Assembly: GCF_026540895.1 (NCBI RefSeq)
Contig: NZ_JALNUR010000001.1
Span: forward strand, 124,001-188,000
Direction: 5' to 3'
DNA: 64,000 bases
DNA from: Sphingomonas sp. GM_Shp_1
Lineage (GTDB): Bacteria; Pseudomonadota; Alphaproteobacteria; Sphingomonadales; Sphingomonadaceae
The position numbers and the translations under genes are program-made. Below are positions 34,541-42,977 of the stretch, one piece after another (positions within the stretch are counted from its first letter, which is position 1; each line of letters starts with the position of its first letter). The notes under the pieces were generated by a model. It was not told where the DNA came from, did no database searches, and saw nothing but the letters and a program-made list of their open reading frames with translations.

Positions 34541-36916
34541 ATGCTGCGGACAAATAGACGCGATTGGATGCGGGGAGCGGCGACGGCCGCATTACTGGGT
34601 GCGGCACCCCGTGCGGTGGCGGCGGGCGCCTCGATCTTGCCGTCCAAGGCGGAGCCTCTGCCGCTGACGGCGGTACGGCTGCGCCCCTCGATCTATGCGA
34701 CCGCGGTGGAAACCAATCGCCGCTATCTCTATCGGCTGAGCGCCGACCGGCTGCTTCACAATTTCCGCGTCTATGCGGGGCTGGAGGCCAAGGCGCCCAT
34801 CTATGGCGGGTGGGAAAGCGACACGATCGCGGGCCATACGCTGGGCCATTACATGTCGGCGCTGGTCCTGACCTGGCAGCAGACGGGCGATCCCGAGATG
34901 CGCCGCCGCGCCGATTACATCGTGACCGAACTGGCCGAGGCGCAGGACAAGCGCGGCAACGGCTATGTCGGCGCGCTGGGACGCAAGCGGCCCGATGGCA
35001 AGGTCGTCGACGGCGAGGAGATTTTCCCCGAGATCATGGCGGGCAAGATCAAGTCGGGCGGGTTCGACCTGAACGGCAGCTGGTCGCCGCTCTACACGGT
35101 GCACAAGCTGTTCGCCGGTCTGCTCGACATTCATGGCGGCTGGGGCAATGCGCAGGCGCTGGACGTCGCGGTCAAGCTGGGCGGCTATTTCGCGCGGGTC
35201 TTCGCGGCGCTGGACGATGCGCGACTGCAAGAGGTGCTGGGTTGCGAATATGGCGGGCTGAACGAGAGCTTCGCCGAACTCTATCAGCGGACGAACGACC
35301 GCCAGTGGCTGGCGCTGGCCGAGCGCATCTATGACCGCAAGGTGCTCGACCCGTTGGTGGCGGGGGAGGACAAGCTCGCCAATTTCCACGCCAATACGCA
35401 GGTGCCAAAGCTGATCGGGCTGGCGCGTATCCATGAGATCACCGGCAAGGCCGAACCAGCCAAGGGCGCGAGCTTCTTCTGGGAGAGGGTGACCGGGCAT
35501 CACAGCTATGTCATCGGCGGCAATGCCGACCGGGAATATTTCTCCGCCCCCGACACGATTGCGCGCCACATCACCGACCAGACGTGCGAGCATTGCAACA
35601 CCTATAATATGATGAAGCTGACCCGGCATCTGTATGGGTGGAAGCCCGATGGGCGGCTGTTCGACTATTATGAACGCGCGCATCTGAACCACGTCATGGC
35701 GGCGCAGCATCCGGAGAATGGCGGCTTCACCTATATGACGCCGCTGATGTCGGGGGCGGCGCGCAGCTTTTCCTCGACCGCCGACGATGCCTTCTGGTGC
35801 TGTGTCGGCTCGGGGATGGAGGCGCATGCCAAGCATGGCGAGTCCATCTTCTGGCAGGGCGGCGAGACGCTGTTCGTCAACCTCTATATCCCCTCGGAAG
35901 CGCGCTGGGAAAAGCGGGGGGCGCTGGTCACGCTCGACACCGCCTATCCGATGGAGGGTAGCAGCGTCGTGACCTTCGCCCATCTGGCGCGGCCGGGGCG
36001 TTTCCCGCTGGCGTTGCGCGTGCCCGGCTGGGCCAACGGACAGGTGGATGTTGCGATCAACGGCCAGCCCGTTACGCCGGTGATGGAGCGCGGCTATGCC
36101 GTGGTCGATCGCCGTTGGAAGGCGGGGGACAAGGTGGAAATCCGCCTGCCGCTCGACCTGCGGCTGGAAACCACGCCGGGCGACGATACGGTCGTCGCGG
36201 TGGTGCGTGGACCGATGGTGATGGCCGCCGACCTCAGCCCTTCCGAAACGCCGTGGGATGCACCGGACCCGGCGATGGTCGGGGCCAATCCGCTGGCCTC
36301 CTTCACCGCCGCCGATGCGGCCAAACCCCGCTATGCCGTGGGCGATGCGTTCCGCCCGATGGGGCTGACCTTCGTGCCCTTCTATAGCCAGTATGACCGG
36401 CGCAGCGCCGTCTATTTCAAGCGCTTCACCGAAAGCGGCTGGAAGGCGGAGGAGGCCAATTACCTCGCCGAACAGGCGGCGGCGCGCGACGTCGCGGCCC
36501 GCTCGGTCGACGTGATGTATCTGGGCGAGATGCAGCCCGAGCGTGACCATGGGCTGACCTCTGACATCTCCTATCCGGTCTCCTATCTCGGCAAGCAGGG
36601 GCGCGATGCCCGCTCGGGCGGCTATTTCGAGTTCACCATGGCGGTGCGGCCCGGCCCGCTGATACTCCAGGCGACCTATTGGGGCGAGGAGCGCGCGCGC
36701 GACTTCGACATATTGGTCGACAATGTGAAAATCGCGACCCAGCATCTGGAGAATGATAAGCCCGGCAAGTTCTTCAACGTCGACTATCCGCTGGCCGAAG
36801 CCCTGACAAAGGGGAAGAAGAACGTCCGCATCCGCGTGGTGCCGCATGATCGCAGCACCGCCGGGCCGATCTTCGGCATGCGTCTGTTCACCGCGAAGAA
36901 GGCGACGACCGCGTGA
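34541..36916 (+). CDS. Beta-L-arabinofuranosidase, GH127/GH146 (DUF1680) family, Tat-exported
   Basis: A 791-aa enzyme expected to release L-arabinofuranose from beta-linked chains such as those on hydroxyproline in plant extensins, or on pectic side chains. The twin-arginine leader RRDWMRGAATAALLG suggests export in folded form, fitting a metalloenzyme. The catalytic-domain signatures are TCEHCNTYNMMKLTRHLYGW (Cys349, Cys352) and CCVGSGMEAHAKHGESIFW (Cys420-Cys421); family members use a zinc-bound Cys as the nucleophile. A C-terminal beta-sandwich region follows. GH127 and GH146 cannot be separated by eye. It starts an operon that continues by GTGA overlap into an Ldh-family gene. Confidence 0.88.
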   Translation: MLRTNRRDWMRGAATAALLGAAPRAVAAGASILPSKAEPLPLTAVRLRPSIYATAVETNRRYLYRLSADRLLHNFRVYAGLEAKAPIYGGWESDTIAGHTLGHYMSALVLTWQQTGDPEMRRRADYIVTELAEAQDKRGNGYVGALGRKRPDGKVVDGEEIFPEIMAGKIKSGGFDLNGSWSPLYTVHKLFAGLLDIHGGWGNAQALDVAVKLGGYFARVFAALDDARLQEVLGCEYGGLNESFAELYQRTNDRQWLALAERIYDRKVLDPLVAGEDKLANFHANTQVPKLIGLARIHEITGKAEPAKGASFFWERVTGHHSYVIGGNADREYFSAPDTIARHITDQTCEHCNTYNMMKLTRHLYGWKPDGRLFDYYERAHLNHVMAAQHPENGGFTYMTPLMSGAARSFSSTADDAFWCCVGSGMEAHAKHGESIFWQGGETLFVNLYIPSEARWEKRGALVTLDTAYPMEGSSVVTFAHLARPGRFPLALRVPGWANGQVDVAINGQPVTPVMERGYAVVDRRWKAGDKVEIRLPLDLRLETTPGDDTVVAVVRGPMVMAADLSPSETPWDAPDPAMVGANPLASFTAADAAKPRYAVGDAFRPMGLTFVPFYSQYDRRSAVYFKRFTESGWKAEEANYLAEQAAARDVAARSVDVMYLGEMQPERDHGLTSDISYPVSYLGKQGRDARSGGYFEFTMAVRPGPLILQATYWGEERARDFDILVDNVKIATQHLENDKPGKFFNVDYPLAEALTKGKKNVRIRVVPHDRSTAGPIFGMRLFTAKKATTA

Positions 36917-37923
36917 CCGGTATCCGGATGACGCTGGACGAATTGCGGACGCTCGCCCGTGCCAAGCTGCTGGGCGCGGGGCTCGCCCCCGCCCATGCCG
37001 AGGCGGTGGCGGAGACGATGGTGGCGGGCGAGCGGGACGGTTGCGCCTCGCACGGGATCTACCGGCTGCTGGTCGCGGTCTCCAGCATCGATAAGGGCGT
37101 CGTGGTGCCCGATGCCGAACCGGTCCTGACCGAACCGGCGCACGCGCTGGTGCGGGTCGATGGCGGCGGCGGCTTCGCGCAACTCGCCTTCCAGACCGGC
37201 AAGCCGATGCTGATCGAAAAGGCCAAGGCCAACGGTATCGCGGCGCTGGCGCTCAACAATGTCGTCCACTTCGCCGCGCTCTGGCCCGAGGTCGAGGAAC
37301 TGGCCGAGGCGGGGCTGGTCGCCTTGGCTTTCACCCCCAGCCATGCCTGGGTCGCGCCGTCGGGCGGGGCGGAGCCGGTGTTCGGGACCAACCCCATCGC
37401 CTTCGGCTGGCCGCGCCCCGATGGCCCGCCCTTCGTCTTCGACTTCGCGACGAGCATGGTCGCGCGCGGCGAGATCGAGCTTCATCGGCGCGCGGGCAAG
37501 TCGGTTCCCGACGACTGGGGCGTGGATGCGGACGGCCATGCGACCACCGATCCCGCCGCGATCCTGTCGGGCGCGATGCGGACCTTTGGCGGGCATAAGG
37601 GATCGGCGCTGGCGGCGATGGTCGAGTTGCTCGCCGGGCCGCTGATCGGCGACATGACCAGCCGCGAGTCGATCGAATGGGACGCGGGGCGGGGCGGTTC
37701 GCCCTTGGGCGGCGAACTGATCATCGCCATCGATCCCAAGGGCTTTCTGGGTGATCTTCTGCCGGAGCATCAGGCGCGGGCAGAGGCGATGTTCGGGGCG
37801 ATCACGGGGCAGGGGGCGCGTCTGCCCTCGGCGCGCCGCTATGCCGCGCGAGCGGTGTCGCTGGTCGAGGGGGTGGAGATTTCCCCCGACTTGCACCGCG
37901 ACGTGATGGCGCTGAACGGTTGA
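36913..37923 (+). CDS. Ldh family NAD(P)-dependent oxidoreductase (malate/lactate or pyrroline-2-carboxylate reductase type)
   Basis: A 336-aa member of the LDH2/MDG family, not a Rossmann dehydrogenase. Recognisable segments are MVAGERDGCASHGIYRLL with the catalytic-type His, AHALVRVDGGGGFAQLAF, ALNNVVHFAALWPEVEELAE, and FGTNPIAFGWPRPDGPPFVFDFATS for cofactor binding. Known members reduce 2-keto acids or the cyclic imines delta1-pyrroline- and piperidine-2-carboxylate. Given the DapA-family gene downstream, a role in proline/hydroxyproline metabolism is an attractive inference. GTG start overlaps the GH127-type stop. Confidence 0.82.
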   Translation: MTGIRMTLDELRTLARAKLLGAGLAPAHAEAVAETMVAGERDGCASHGIYRLLVAVSSIDKGVVVPDAEPVLTEPAHALVRVDGGGGFAQLAFQTGKPMLIEKAKANGIAALALNNVVHFAALWPEVEELAEAGLVALAFTPSHAWVAPSGGAEPVFGTNPIAFGWPRPDGPPFVFDFATSMVARGEIELHRRAGKSVPDDWGVDADGHATTDPAAILSGAMRTFGGHKGSALAAMVELLAGPLIGDMTSRESIEWDAGRGGSPLGGELIIAIDPKGFLGDLLPEHQARAEAMFGAITGQGARLPSARRYAARAVSLVEGVEISPDLHRDVMALNG

Positions 37924-37939
37924 ACAAAGGAAATCGAGC

Positions 37940-39745
37940 ATGATGAACCGGACCATGATGCTGCTGACCGGTGTGGCGCTGGCGATCCTGCCGGTCGGGA
38001 TCGCCGATGCGAAGGTCGCGACTCCAGCGCGGTCGAGCAAGACGACGGCGAAGGCGGGAGAGACGGCGGCCGACGCCCGCTTCCGCACGCTGTCGGAGGC
38101 GGAGTATAAATGGCGCATCAGCCAGAGCGCCGCCGATGAGGACAGCGGTAGCGCCGGTTCGCGCAAGCTCCCCGATGTCGGCCCCGCCGCCCAGGCCGCG
38201 CGGCTGGCGCGGTGGGAGGCGACGGCCAAGGCGCTGGAGGCGATCGATCCCGCCGGCCTCTCGCCCGATGTCCGCACCGATTACATGGTCTATCGCGGCC
38301 AGATCGACGCGCTGCTCGCCGCCCAGCGGTTCCGCGAATATGAAAAGCCGTTGAACGCCGACACCAGCTTCTGGGGCAATCTGGCGAGTTGGGCGCGGGG
38401 CAGCTTCACCAAGGAAAGCCAGTATCGCGATTATATCGCCATGCTGCACCAGATGCCGCGCTATTTCGATCAGCAGATTGCGAACATGCGCGCCGGGCTC
38501 GACCGGGGTTTCACCGTGCCGCGCGTCACGCTGAAGGGGCGCGACATCGGCGTCGCGCAGGTGATCGATGCGGGAGCGGGCGAGGGTCAGCCCTTCTACG
38601 AGCCGTTCAAGACGATGCCCGCCAATATGGCCCCCGCGACGGCGGCGGCGCTGAGGGCCGAGGCGAAGGCGGCGATCCGCGACGATGTGCTGCCCGCGCA
38701 TCAGCGGCTGCTGACTTTCCTTCGTAACGATTATATGCCGCGCGCGCAGGCCAGCACGGCGGCCTATGACCTGCCCGACGGCAAGGCCTATTACCGGTCC
38801 AAGATCCGCGAATATGTGACCGCCGACATGACGCCCGAACAGGTCCACGCCATCGGCCTGTCGGAGATGCAGCGCATCCGCGCGCGGATGGACCAGGTGA
38901 TGAAGGAGGTGAAGTTCAAGGGCGACTTCCCCGCCTTCCTGACCTTCCTGCGCACCGACCCGCAATTCTACGCCAAGACGCCGCAGGATTTGCTCGACCG
39001 TGCGGCCTGGCTCGCCAAGAGTTTCGACGGGATCGCGTCGGACTGGTTCGGACGCCTGCCGCGCAGCCGGTTTGCGATCAAGCCGGTTCCTGCCGACCTC
39101 GCGCCCTTCTACACCGCCGGGCGTGGCGGGACGGGCATCTATCTGGTCAACACCTATGACCTGCCGTCGCGCTCGCTCTACGCGCTGCCCGCGTTGACCC
39201 TGCACGAGAGCGCGCCGGGCCATGCGTTCCAGATGCCGCTGGCCGCCGAGAACAAGGAGCTGCCCGCCTTCCGCCGCGACAGCTATCTGTCGGCCTATGG
39301 CGAGGGCTGGGCGCTCTATTGCGAGGCGCTGGGCGAGGATATGGGGTTCTACAAGACGCCCTATGACCGGTTCGGCATGTTGTCCTATCAGGCATGGCGC
39401 GCGGCGCGGCTGGTCGTCGATACCGGGATTCATGCCATGGGCTGGAGCCGGGAAAAGGCGCAGGCCTATCTCCACGACAATACCGCGCTGTCGGATCATG
39501 AGATCGAAACCGAGGTCGATCGCTATATCGCGTGGCCGGGACAGGCGCTGTCCTATTATATGGGGCAGCTCGCCTTTCAGCGGGCGCGGGCCAAGTCGGA
39601 AAAGGCCTTGGGAGCGAAATTCAATATTCGCGCCTGGCACGATGCGATGCTGCAACTGGGATATGTGCCGCTCGGCGTGATCGACCAGCGCAACGACCGC
39701 TTCATCGCAGAAGGCGGCAAGGGGCCATATCCCGATGAGGAATGA
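37940..39745 (+). CDS. DUF885 family secreted protein, probable metallopeptidase
   Basis: A 601-aa exported protein with signal peptide (MMLLTGVALAILPVGIADA). DUF885 proteins carry the M32/gluzincin-like zinc motif, here LTLHESAPGHAFQM at about residues 420-433 (HE-x3-GH), followed by SYLSAYGEGWALYCEALGEDMG, in which the downstream Glu can complete the zinc site, and LSYQAWRAARLVVDTGIHAMGWS. Peptidase activity is predicted rather than shown for most members. It lies 16 bp after the Ldh-family gene, inside the arabinosidase gene cluster, consistent with digesting the protein part of a glycoprotein. Confidence 0.85.
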   Translation: MMNRTMMLLTGVALAILPVGIADAKVATPARSSKTTAKAGETAADARFRTLSEAEYKWRISQSAADEDSGSAGSRKLPDVGPAAQAARLARWEATAKALEAIDPAGLSPDVRTDYMVYRGQIDALLAAQRFREYEKPLNADTSFWGNLASWARGSFTKESQYRDYIAMLHQMPRYFDQQIANMRAGLDRGFTVPRVTLKGRDIGVAQVIDAGAGEGQPFYEPFKTMPANMAPATAAALRAEAKAAIRDDVLPAHQRLLTFLRNDYMPRAQASTAAYDLPDGKAYYRSKIREYVTADMTPEQVHAIGLSEMQRIRARMDQVMKEVKFKGDFPAFLTFLRTDPQFYAKTPQDLLDRAAWLAKSFDGIASDWFGRLPRSRFAIKPVPADLAPFYTAGRGGTGIYLVNTYDLPSRSLYALPALTLHESAPGHAFQMPLAAENKELPAFRRDSYLSAYGEGWALYCEALGEDMGFYKTPYDRFGMLSYQAWRAARLVVDTGIHAMGWSREKAQAYLHDNTALSDHEIETEVDRYIAWPGQALSYYMGQLAFQRARAKSEKALGAKFNIRAWHDAMLQLGYVPLGVIDQRNDRFIAEGGKGPYPDEE

Positions 39746-39748
39746 CGA

Positions 39749-39777
39749 TTGACCTGAGGCAAGGACCGCGCTAAACA
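39749..39777 (+). promoter_or_regulatory. Promoter of the DapA-family/GntR operon
   Basis: TTGACC (39749-39754), 17 bp, TAAACA (39772-39777). The -35 is identical to that of the GH127-type promoter and the spacing is the same. The -10 again falls in the shared operator. Confidence 0.5.
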
Positions 39778-39789
39778 GTATACGATATC
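39771..39789. promoter_or_regulatory. Putative GntR (FadR-type) operator O2
   Basis: Read on the minus strand, GATATCGTATACTGTTTAG matches operator O1 at 16 of 19 positions, including the GTATAC core. Its place over the -10 region suggests repression by the GntR protein encoded in the same operon. Confidence 0.65.
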
Positions 39790-39814
39790 TAAAACAATAG
39801 CAGGAAGACAGATT

Positions 39815-40729
39815 GTGAGCATCGGCTGGCGCGGCGTATTCCCCGCAGTGACGACCCAAATCCGGGAAGATCTGTCGATCGACCTCGCCGATACGCAGCG
39901 CGTCGTCGACGACCTGATCCGCGACGGCGTGACCGGCGTGATCGCGCTGGGCACGGTCGGCGAGAACAACTCGCTCGACTATGACGAGAAGGTCATGGTG
40001 CTGACCGGGATCGTCGAGGCGGTGGCCGGTCGCGTGCCGGTCATCACCGGCGTGTCCGAGTACGACACCCGCCGTGCCGTCCGTTACGCCCAGGCCGCCG
40101 AAAAGGCCGGGGCCGACGGCCTGATGCTGCTGCCGCCGATGGTCTATGTGCCCAAGGCGCATGAGCTGGTGAACCATTTCAAGGGCGTGGCGGACCAGAC
40201 CGGCCTGCCGATCATGCTCTACAACAACCCGCCCGCCTATCGCACGGTCATCGACCAGACGGTGCTGGAAGCGCTGGTCGATGTGAAGAACATCGTCGCG
40301 GTCAAGGAATCGGCCCCGGACACGCGCCGCTTCACCGATTTCCGCAATGCGTTCGGCGATCGCTACACCCTGTTCGCCGGGCTGGACGACGTGGCGCTGG
40401 AGGGCCTGTATCTGGGCGCGCAGGGCTGGGTCTCGGGCCTGACCAACGCCTTCCCCAAGGAATCGGTCGAGCTGGTCGCGGCGTTCGACCGTGGCGACCA
40501 TGCCAAGGCGATGGAAATCTATCGCTGGTTCATGCCGCTCCTCCACCTCGATGCCGAGCATGACCTGGTCCAGTCGATCAAGCTGGCCGAGCAGGTCATG
40601 GGTCGCGGTTCGGAGCGCGTGCTGCCGCCGCGCTACGTGCTGGAAGGCGAGCGCCGCGCCGAAGTGATTGCGATGGTCGAAAAGGCCGCCGCGACCCGTC
40701 CGACCCTGGGCCAGGCCAAGGCCGCCTGA
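39815..40729 (+). CDS. DapA-family lyase/deaminase, likely of the hydroxyproline (delta1-pyrroline-4-hydroxy-2-carboxylate) type
   Basis: A 304-aa Schiff-base TIM-barrel enzyme. GTG start with AGGA upstream. The barrel motifs are GVFPAVTTQ, IALGTVGENNSLDYDEK (the GTTGE-like loop), GVSEYDTRRAVRYA, PIMLYNNPPAYRT with the catalytic Tyr, and IVAVKESAPDTRRF with the Schiff-base Lys. It lacks features specific to dihydrodipicolinate synthase of lysine synthesis. The C-terminal RWFMPLLHLDAEHDLVQSIK and GRGSERVLPPR resemble DapA-like proteins found in Pseudomonas hydroxyproline loci, which deaminate the cyclic imine to 2-oxoglutarate semialdehyde. An L-arabinose-derived 2-keto-3-deoxy sugar acid dehydratase is the main alternative. 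Confidence 0.75.
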   Translation: MSIGWRGVFPAVTTQIREDLSIDLADTQRVVDDLIRDGVTGVIALGTVGENNSLDYDEKVMVLTGIVEAVAGRVPVITGVSEYDTRRAVRYAQAAEKAGADGLMLLPPMVYVPKAHELVNHFKGVADQTGLPIMLYNNPPAYRTVIDQTVLEALVDVKNIVAVKESAPDTRRFTDFRNAFGDRYTLFAGLDDVALEGLYLGAQGWVSGLTNAFPKESVELVAAFDRGDHAKAMEIYRWFMPLLHLDAEHDLVQSIKLAEQVMGRGSERVLPPRYVLEGERRAEVIAMVEKAAATRPTLGQAKAA

Positions 40730-41439
40730 TGGCGACGATGCCCTCGCCCCTGGACAATGCGCTCGATGACGGGCGTCATCGGGGCGAGGGCGTCATCGTC
40801 GTCCAGACGCTGGCGGACCGTATCTTCGCCATCGTCCGGGAACGGATCATCGCGGGGGCGATCCCCCCCGACCGACCGATCCGTCAGGACGCGCTGGCCG
40901 CCGAACTGGGGGTCAGCAAGATTCCGCTGCGCGAGGCGATGGCCCGGCTGGAGCAGGAGGGGCTGCTCCACGGGGTCGCCAATCGCGGCTATATGATCGG
41001 CGCGCTGTCCGTCGAGCAGGCCGAGGATATCTACGGCCTTCGCCTGAAGATCGAGCCGATGGCGGCGGCGAGCGCGGCGCTTGTCGCCGATGACGAGGAT
41101 CGCGCCAAGCTGGTCGCGGCCTTCGAGGCGTTGGACCAGGCCGCGGCCAGCGATCTCGCGCGCGTCGCCATCTGCAACCGCCAGTTCCACATGGCCATGG
41201 TCCGCCCGGTGCGGCGGCCCCTGACCATCCAGCTCGTGCGCCAGCTCGCGGTCCTGGCCGAGCGTTACGTCGTCGCCCATCTGCAACCCGCTGGGCGCGA
41301 CGCGCGGGCACATCTGGAGCATCGCGAACAGCTTGAGGCCTTCATGGCACGCGATGCCGAACGGCTTCAGGGATTGCTTGATGCCCATATCCGGTCCACG
41401 CTGATCGACCTGAAAGGCGGGTTCGCACCCGTCGTCTGA
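40729..41439 (+). CDS. GntR family regulator, FadR/FCD subfamily
   Basis: A 236-aa repressor or activator. The N-terminal winged helix (about residues 25-90) reads RQDALAAELGVSKIPLREAM then ARLEQEGLLHGVANRGYMIG; the FCD ligand domain (about 100-225) has the metal-binding His residues in CNRQFHMAMVRP and the all-helical pattern. Its ATG overlaps the DapA-family TGA by one nt, so it is co-expressed with that gene and probably binds the operators at 34509 and 39771. A paralogue lies at 48883. The ligand is likely a sugar acid or amino-acid intermediate of the pathway. Confidence 0.9.
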   Translation: MATMPSPLDNALDDGRHRGEGVIVVQTLADRIFAIVRERIIAGAIPPDRPIRQDALAAELGVSKIPLREAMARLEQEGLLHGVANRGYMIGALSVEQAEDIYGLRLKIEPMAAASAALVADDEDRAKLVAAFEALDQAAASDLARVAICNRQFHMAMVRPVRRPLTIQLVRQLAVLAERYVVAHLQPAGRDARAHLEHREQLEAFMARDAERLQGLLDAHIRSTLIDLKGGFAPVV

Positions 41440-41490
41440 CAATCATAAGCCCATGGGACATGGAGCCTTGGGGCGGGGGGATTTCCAACG

Positions 41491-42894
41491 ATGTTCGGAC
41501 CGTTCAAACCGCTGGGCAGCGCGACCCAGCATGGCGAGGGGCAGGCGCTGGCCAAGACGCTCAGCTGGCCGCACCTGATCGCCCTGGGGGTCGGCGCGAT
41601 CGTCGGCACCGGCATTTACACGCTGACCGGCGTCGGCGCGGAGCGGGCGGGGCCCGCCGTCATCCTGGCCTTCGCGATCGCGGGTGCGGTCTGCGCCTGC
41701 GCCGCGCTGGCCTATGCCGAACTGGCCACGCTGATCCCGGCGGCGGGCAGCGCCTATACCTTCAGCTATACCGCGCTGGGCGAGACGCTGGCCTGGGTCG
41801 TCGGGTGGAGCCTGATCCTGGAATATTCGCTGGCCTGTTCGACCGTGGCGGTGGGCTGGTCGGGCTATCTGGTCGGCTGGATACAGGCGGCGGGGGTGCA
41901 TCTGCCGCCCGAGCTTCTGTCCGGGCCGCATGGCGGCGGCATCATCAACCTGCCCGCCGTGATTGTCGCGCTGTCGGTCATGGGGATGCTGGTGGCGGGG
42001 ACGCGCGAGAGTGCGACGCTCAACATCATCCTGGTCATCGTGAAGCTGGTCGCGCTGGGCGTGTTCGTCGCCTTCGCGATGCCGGCCTTCAATGCCGACA
42101 ACCTTCATCCCTTCATGCCCTATGGCTTCGCCGCGCATGAGGTGGACGGGGCCAAGCGCGGCGTGATGGCGGCAGCGGCGATCGTCTTCTTCGCCTTTTA
42201 CGGGTTCGACGCGGTGGCGACCTCTGCCGAGGAGGCCAAGAATCCGGGTCGCGACCTGACCATCGGTATCGTCGGTTCGATGCTGGTCTGCACCCTGATC
42301 TATATGGCGGTCGCGGTCGCCGCGATCGGATCGCTGCCCTTCCAGCAACTCGCCAATTCGCCCGAACCGCTGGCGCTCGTCCTGCGCTCGCTGGGCCAGC
42401 CGACGGCGGCGCATCTGATCGCGCTCGCGGCCGTCATCGCGCTGCCCTCGGTCATCCTGGTGATGATGTACGGGCAGAGCCGCATCTTCTTCACCATGGC
42501 GCGCGACGGGCTGCTGCCCCAGTCGCTGGCGGTGGTCAGCAAGCGGAGCGGCGCGCCGACCCGCATCACGCTGGTCACCGGCGTATCGATCGCGCTGGTC
42601 GCGGGCATCTTCCGCCTGGACGAGATCGCCGAACTGGCTAATGCGGGCACGCTGCTGGCGTTCATTTCGGTCGGGGCGTGCCTGATGGTACTGCGGCGCA
42701 AGGCGCCCGAGGCCAAGCGGCTGTTCCGTTGTCCGCAACCCTATCTGGTCGGCACGCTGGCGATCCTGGGTTGCCTCTACCTGCTGTTCAGCCTGCCCAG
42801 CTCGACCATCGTTCGTTTCGCGATCTGGAACGCGGCGGGCCTGGCCTTCTATTTCGCCTATGGGCGTCGGCGCAGCGCCCTGGCGCGCGGCTGA
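41491..42894 (+). CDS. APC superfamily amino acid permease
   Basis: A 467-aa inner-membrane transporter with about 12 hydrophobic spans. The first helix has the unwound motif LGVGAIVGTGIYTLTG, and PAVILAFAIAGAVCACAALA and YAELATLIPAAGSAYTFSY are typical of the cationic amino acid transporter (CAT) branch, as is FFAFYGFDAVATSAEEAKNP. Import of amino acids or small derivatives is expected. It lies 51 bp after the GntR gene in the same direction, so it may carry the released amino acid, for example hydroxyproline; this is inference. Confidence 0.88.
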   Translation: MFGPFKPLGSATQHGEGQALAKTLSWPHLIALGVGAIVGTGIYTLTGVGAERAGPAVILAFAIAGAVCACAALAYAELATLIPAAGSAYTFSYTALGETLAWVVGWSLILEYSLACSTVAVGWSGYLVGWIQAAGVHLPPELLSGPHGGGIINLPAVIVALSVMGMLVAGTRESATLNIILVIVKLVALGVFVAFAMPAFNADNLHPFMPYGFAAHEVDGAKRGVMAAAAIVFFAFYGFDAVATSAEEAKNPGRDLTIGIVGSMLVCTLIYMAVAVAAIGSLPFQQLANSPEPLALVLRSLGQPTAAHLIALAAVIALPSVILVMMYGQSRIFFTMARDGLLPQSLAVVSKRSGAPTRITLVTGVSIALVAGIFRLDEIAELANAGTLLAFISVGACLMVLRRKAPEAKRLFRCPQPYLVGTLAILGCLYLLFSLPSSTIVRFAIWNAAGLAFYFAYGRRRSALARG

Positions 42895-42910
42895 TCCCGA
42901 TCGGGACGAT

Positions 42911-42942
42911 CCCCGGCGCGCCCAGTCGCTCGCCGGGGCTTT
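42911..42942 (+). terminator. Possible terminator after the permease gene
   Basis: CCCCGGCG (42911-42918) pairs with CGCCGGGG (42931-42938), followed by CTTT. The T-tract is short. Confidence 0.4.
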
Positions 42943-42963
42943 CCAAACCGCTCGGATAATTCT

Positions 42964-42977
42964 ATACCGAGTGTTAT
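42964..42977. promoter_or_regulatory. TetR operator copy 1 (autoregulatory)
   Basis: ATACCGAGTGTTAT, read on the minus strand ATAACACTCGGTAT, differs from operator copy 3 at one or two positions. It overlaps the ATG of the TetR gene, so binding would block its own expression. Confidence 0.6.

Noticed and set aside
34592..36847. Minus-strand open frame opposite the GH127-type gene
   Set aside because: It is antisense to a gene with clear family motifs and has shadow-like composition.
37802..40561. 919-codon minus-strand open frame across the DUF885 and DapA-family genes
   Set aside because: It crosses a promoter and two confirmed genes on the other strand and shows no domain.
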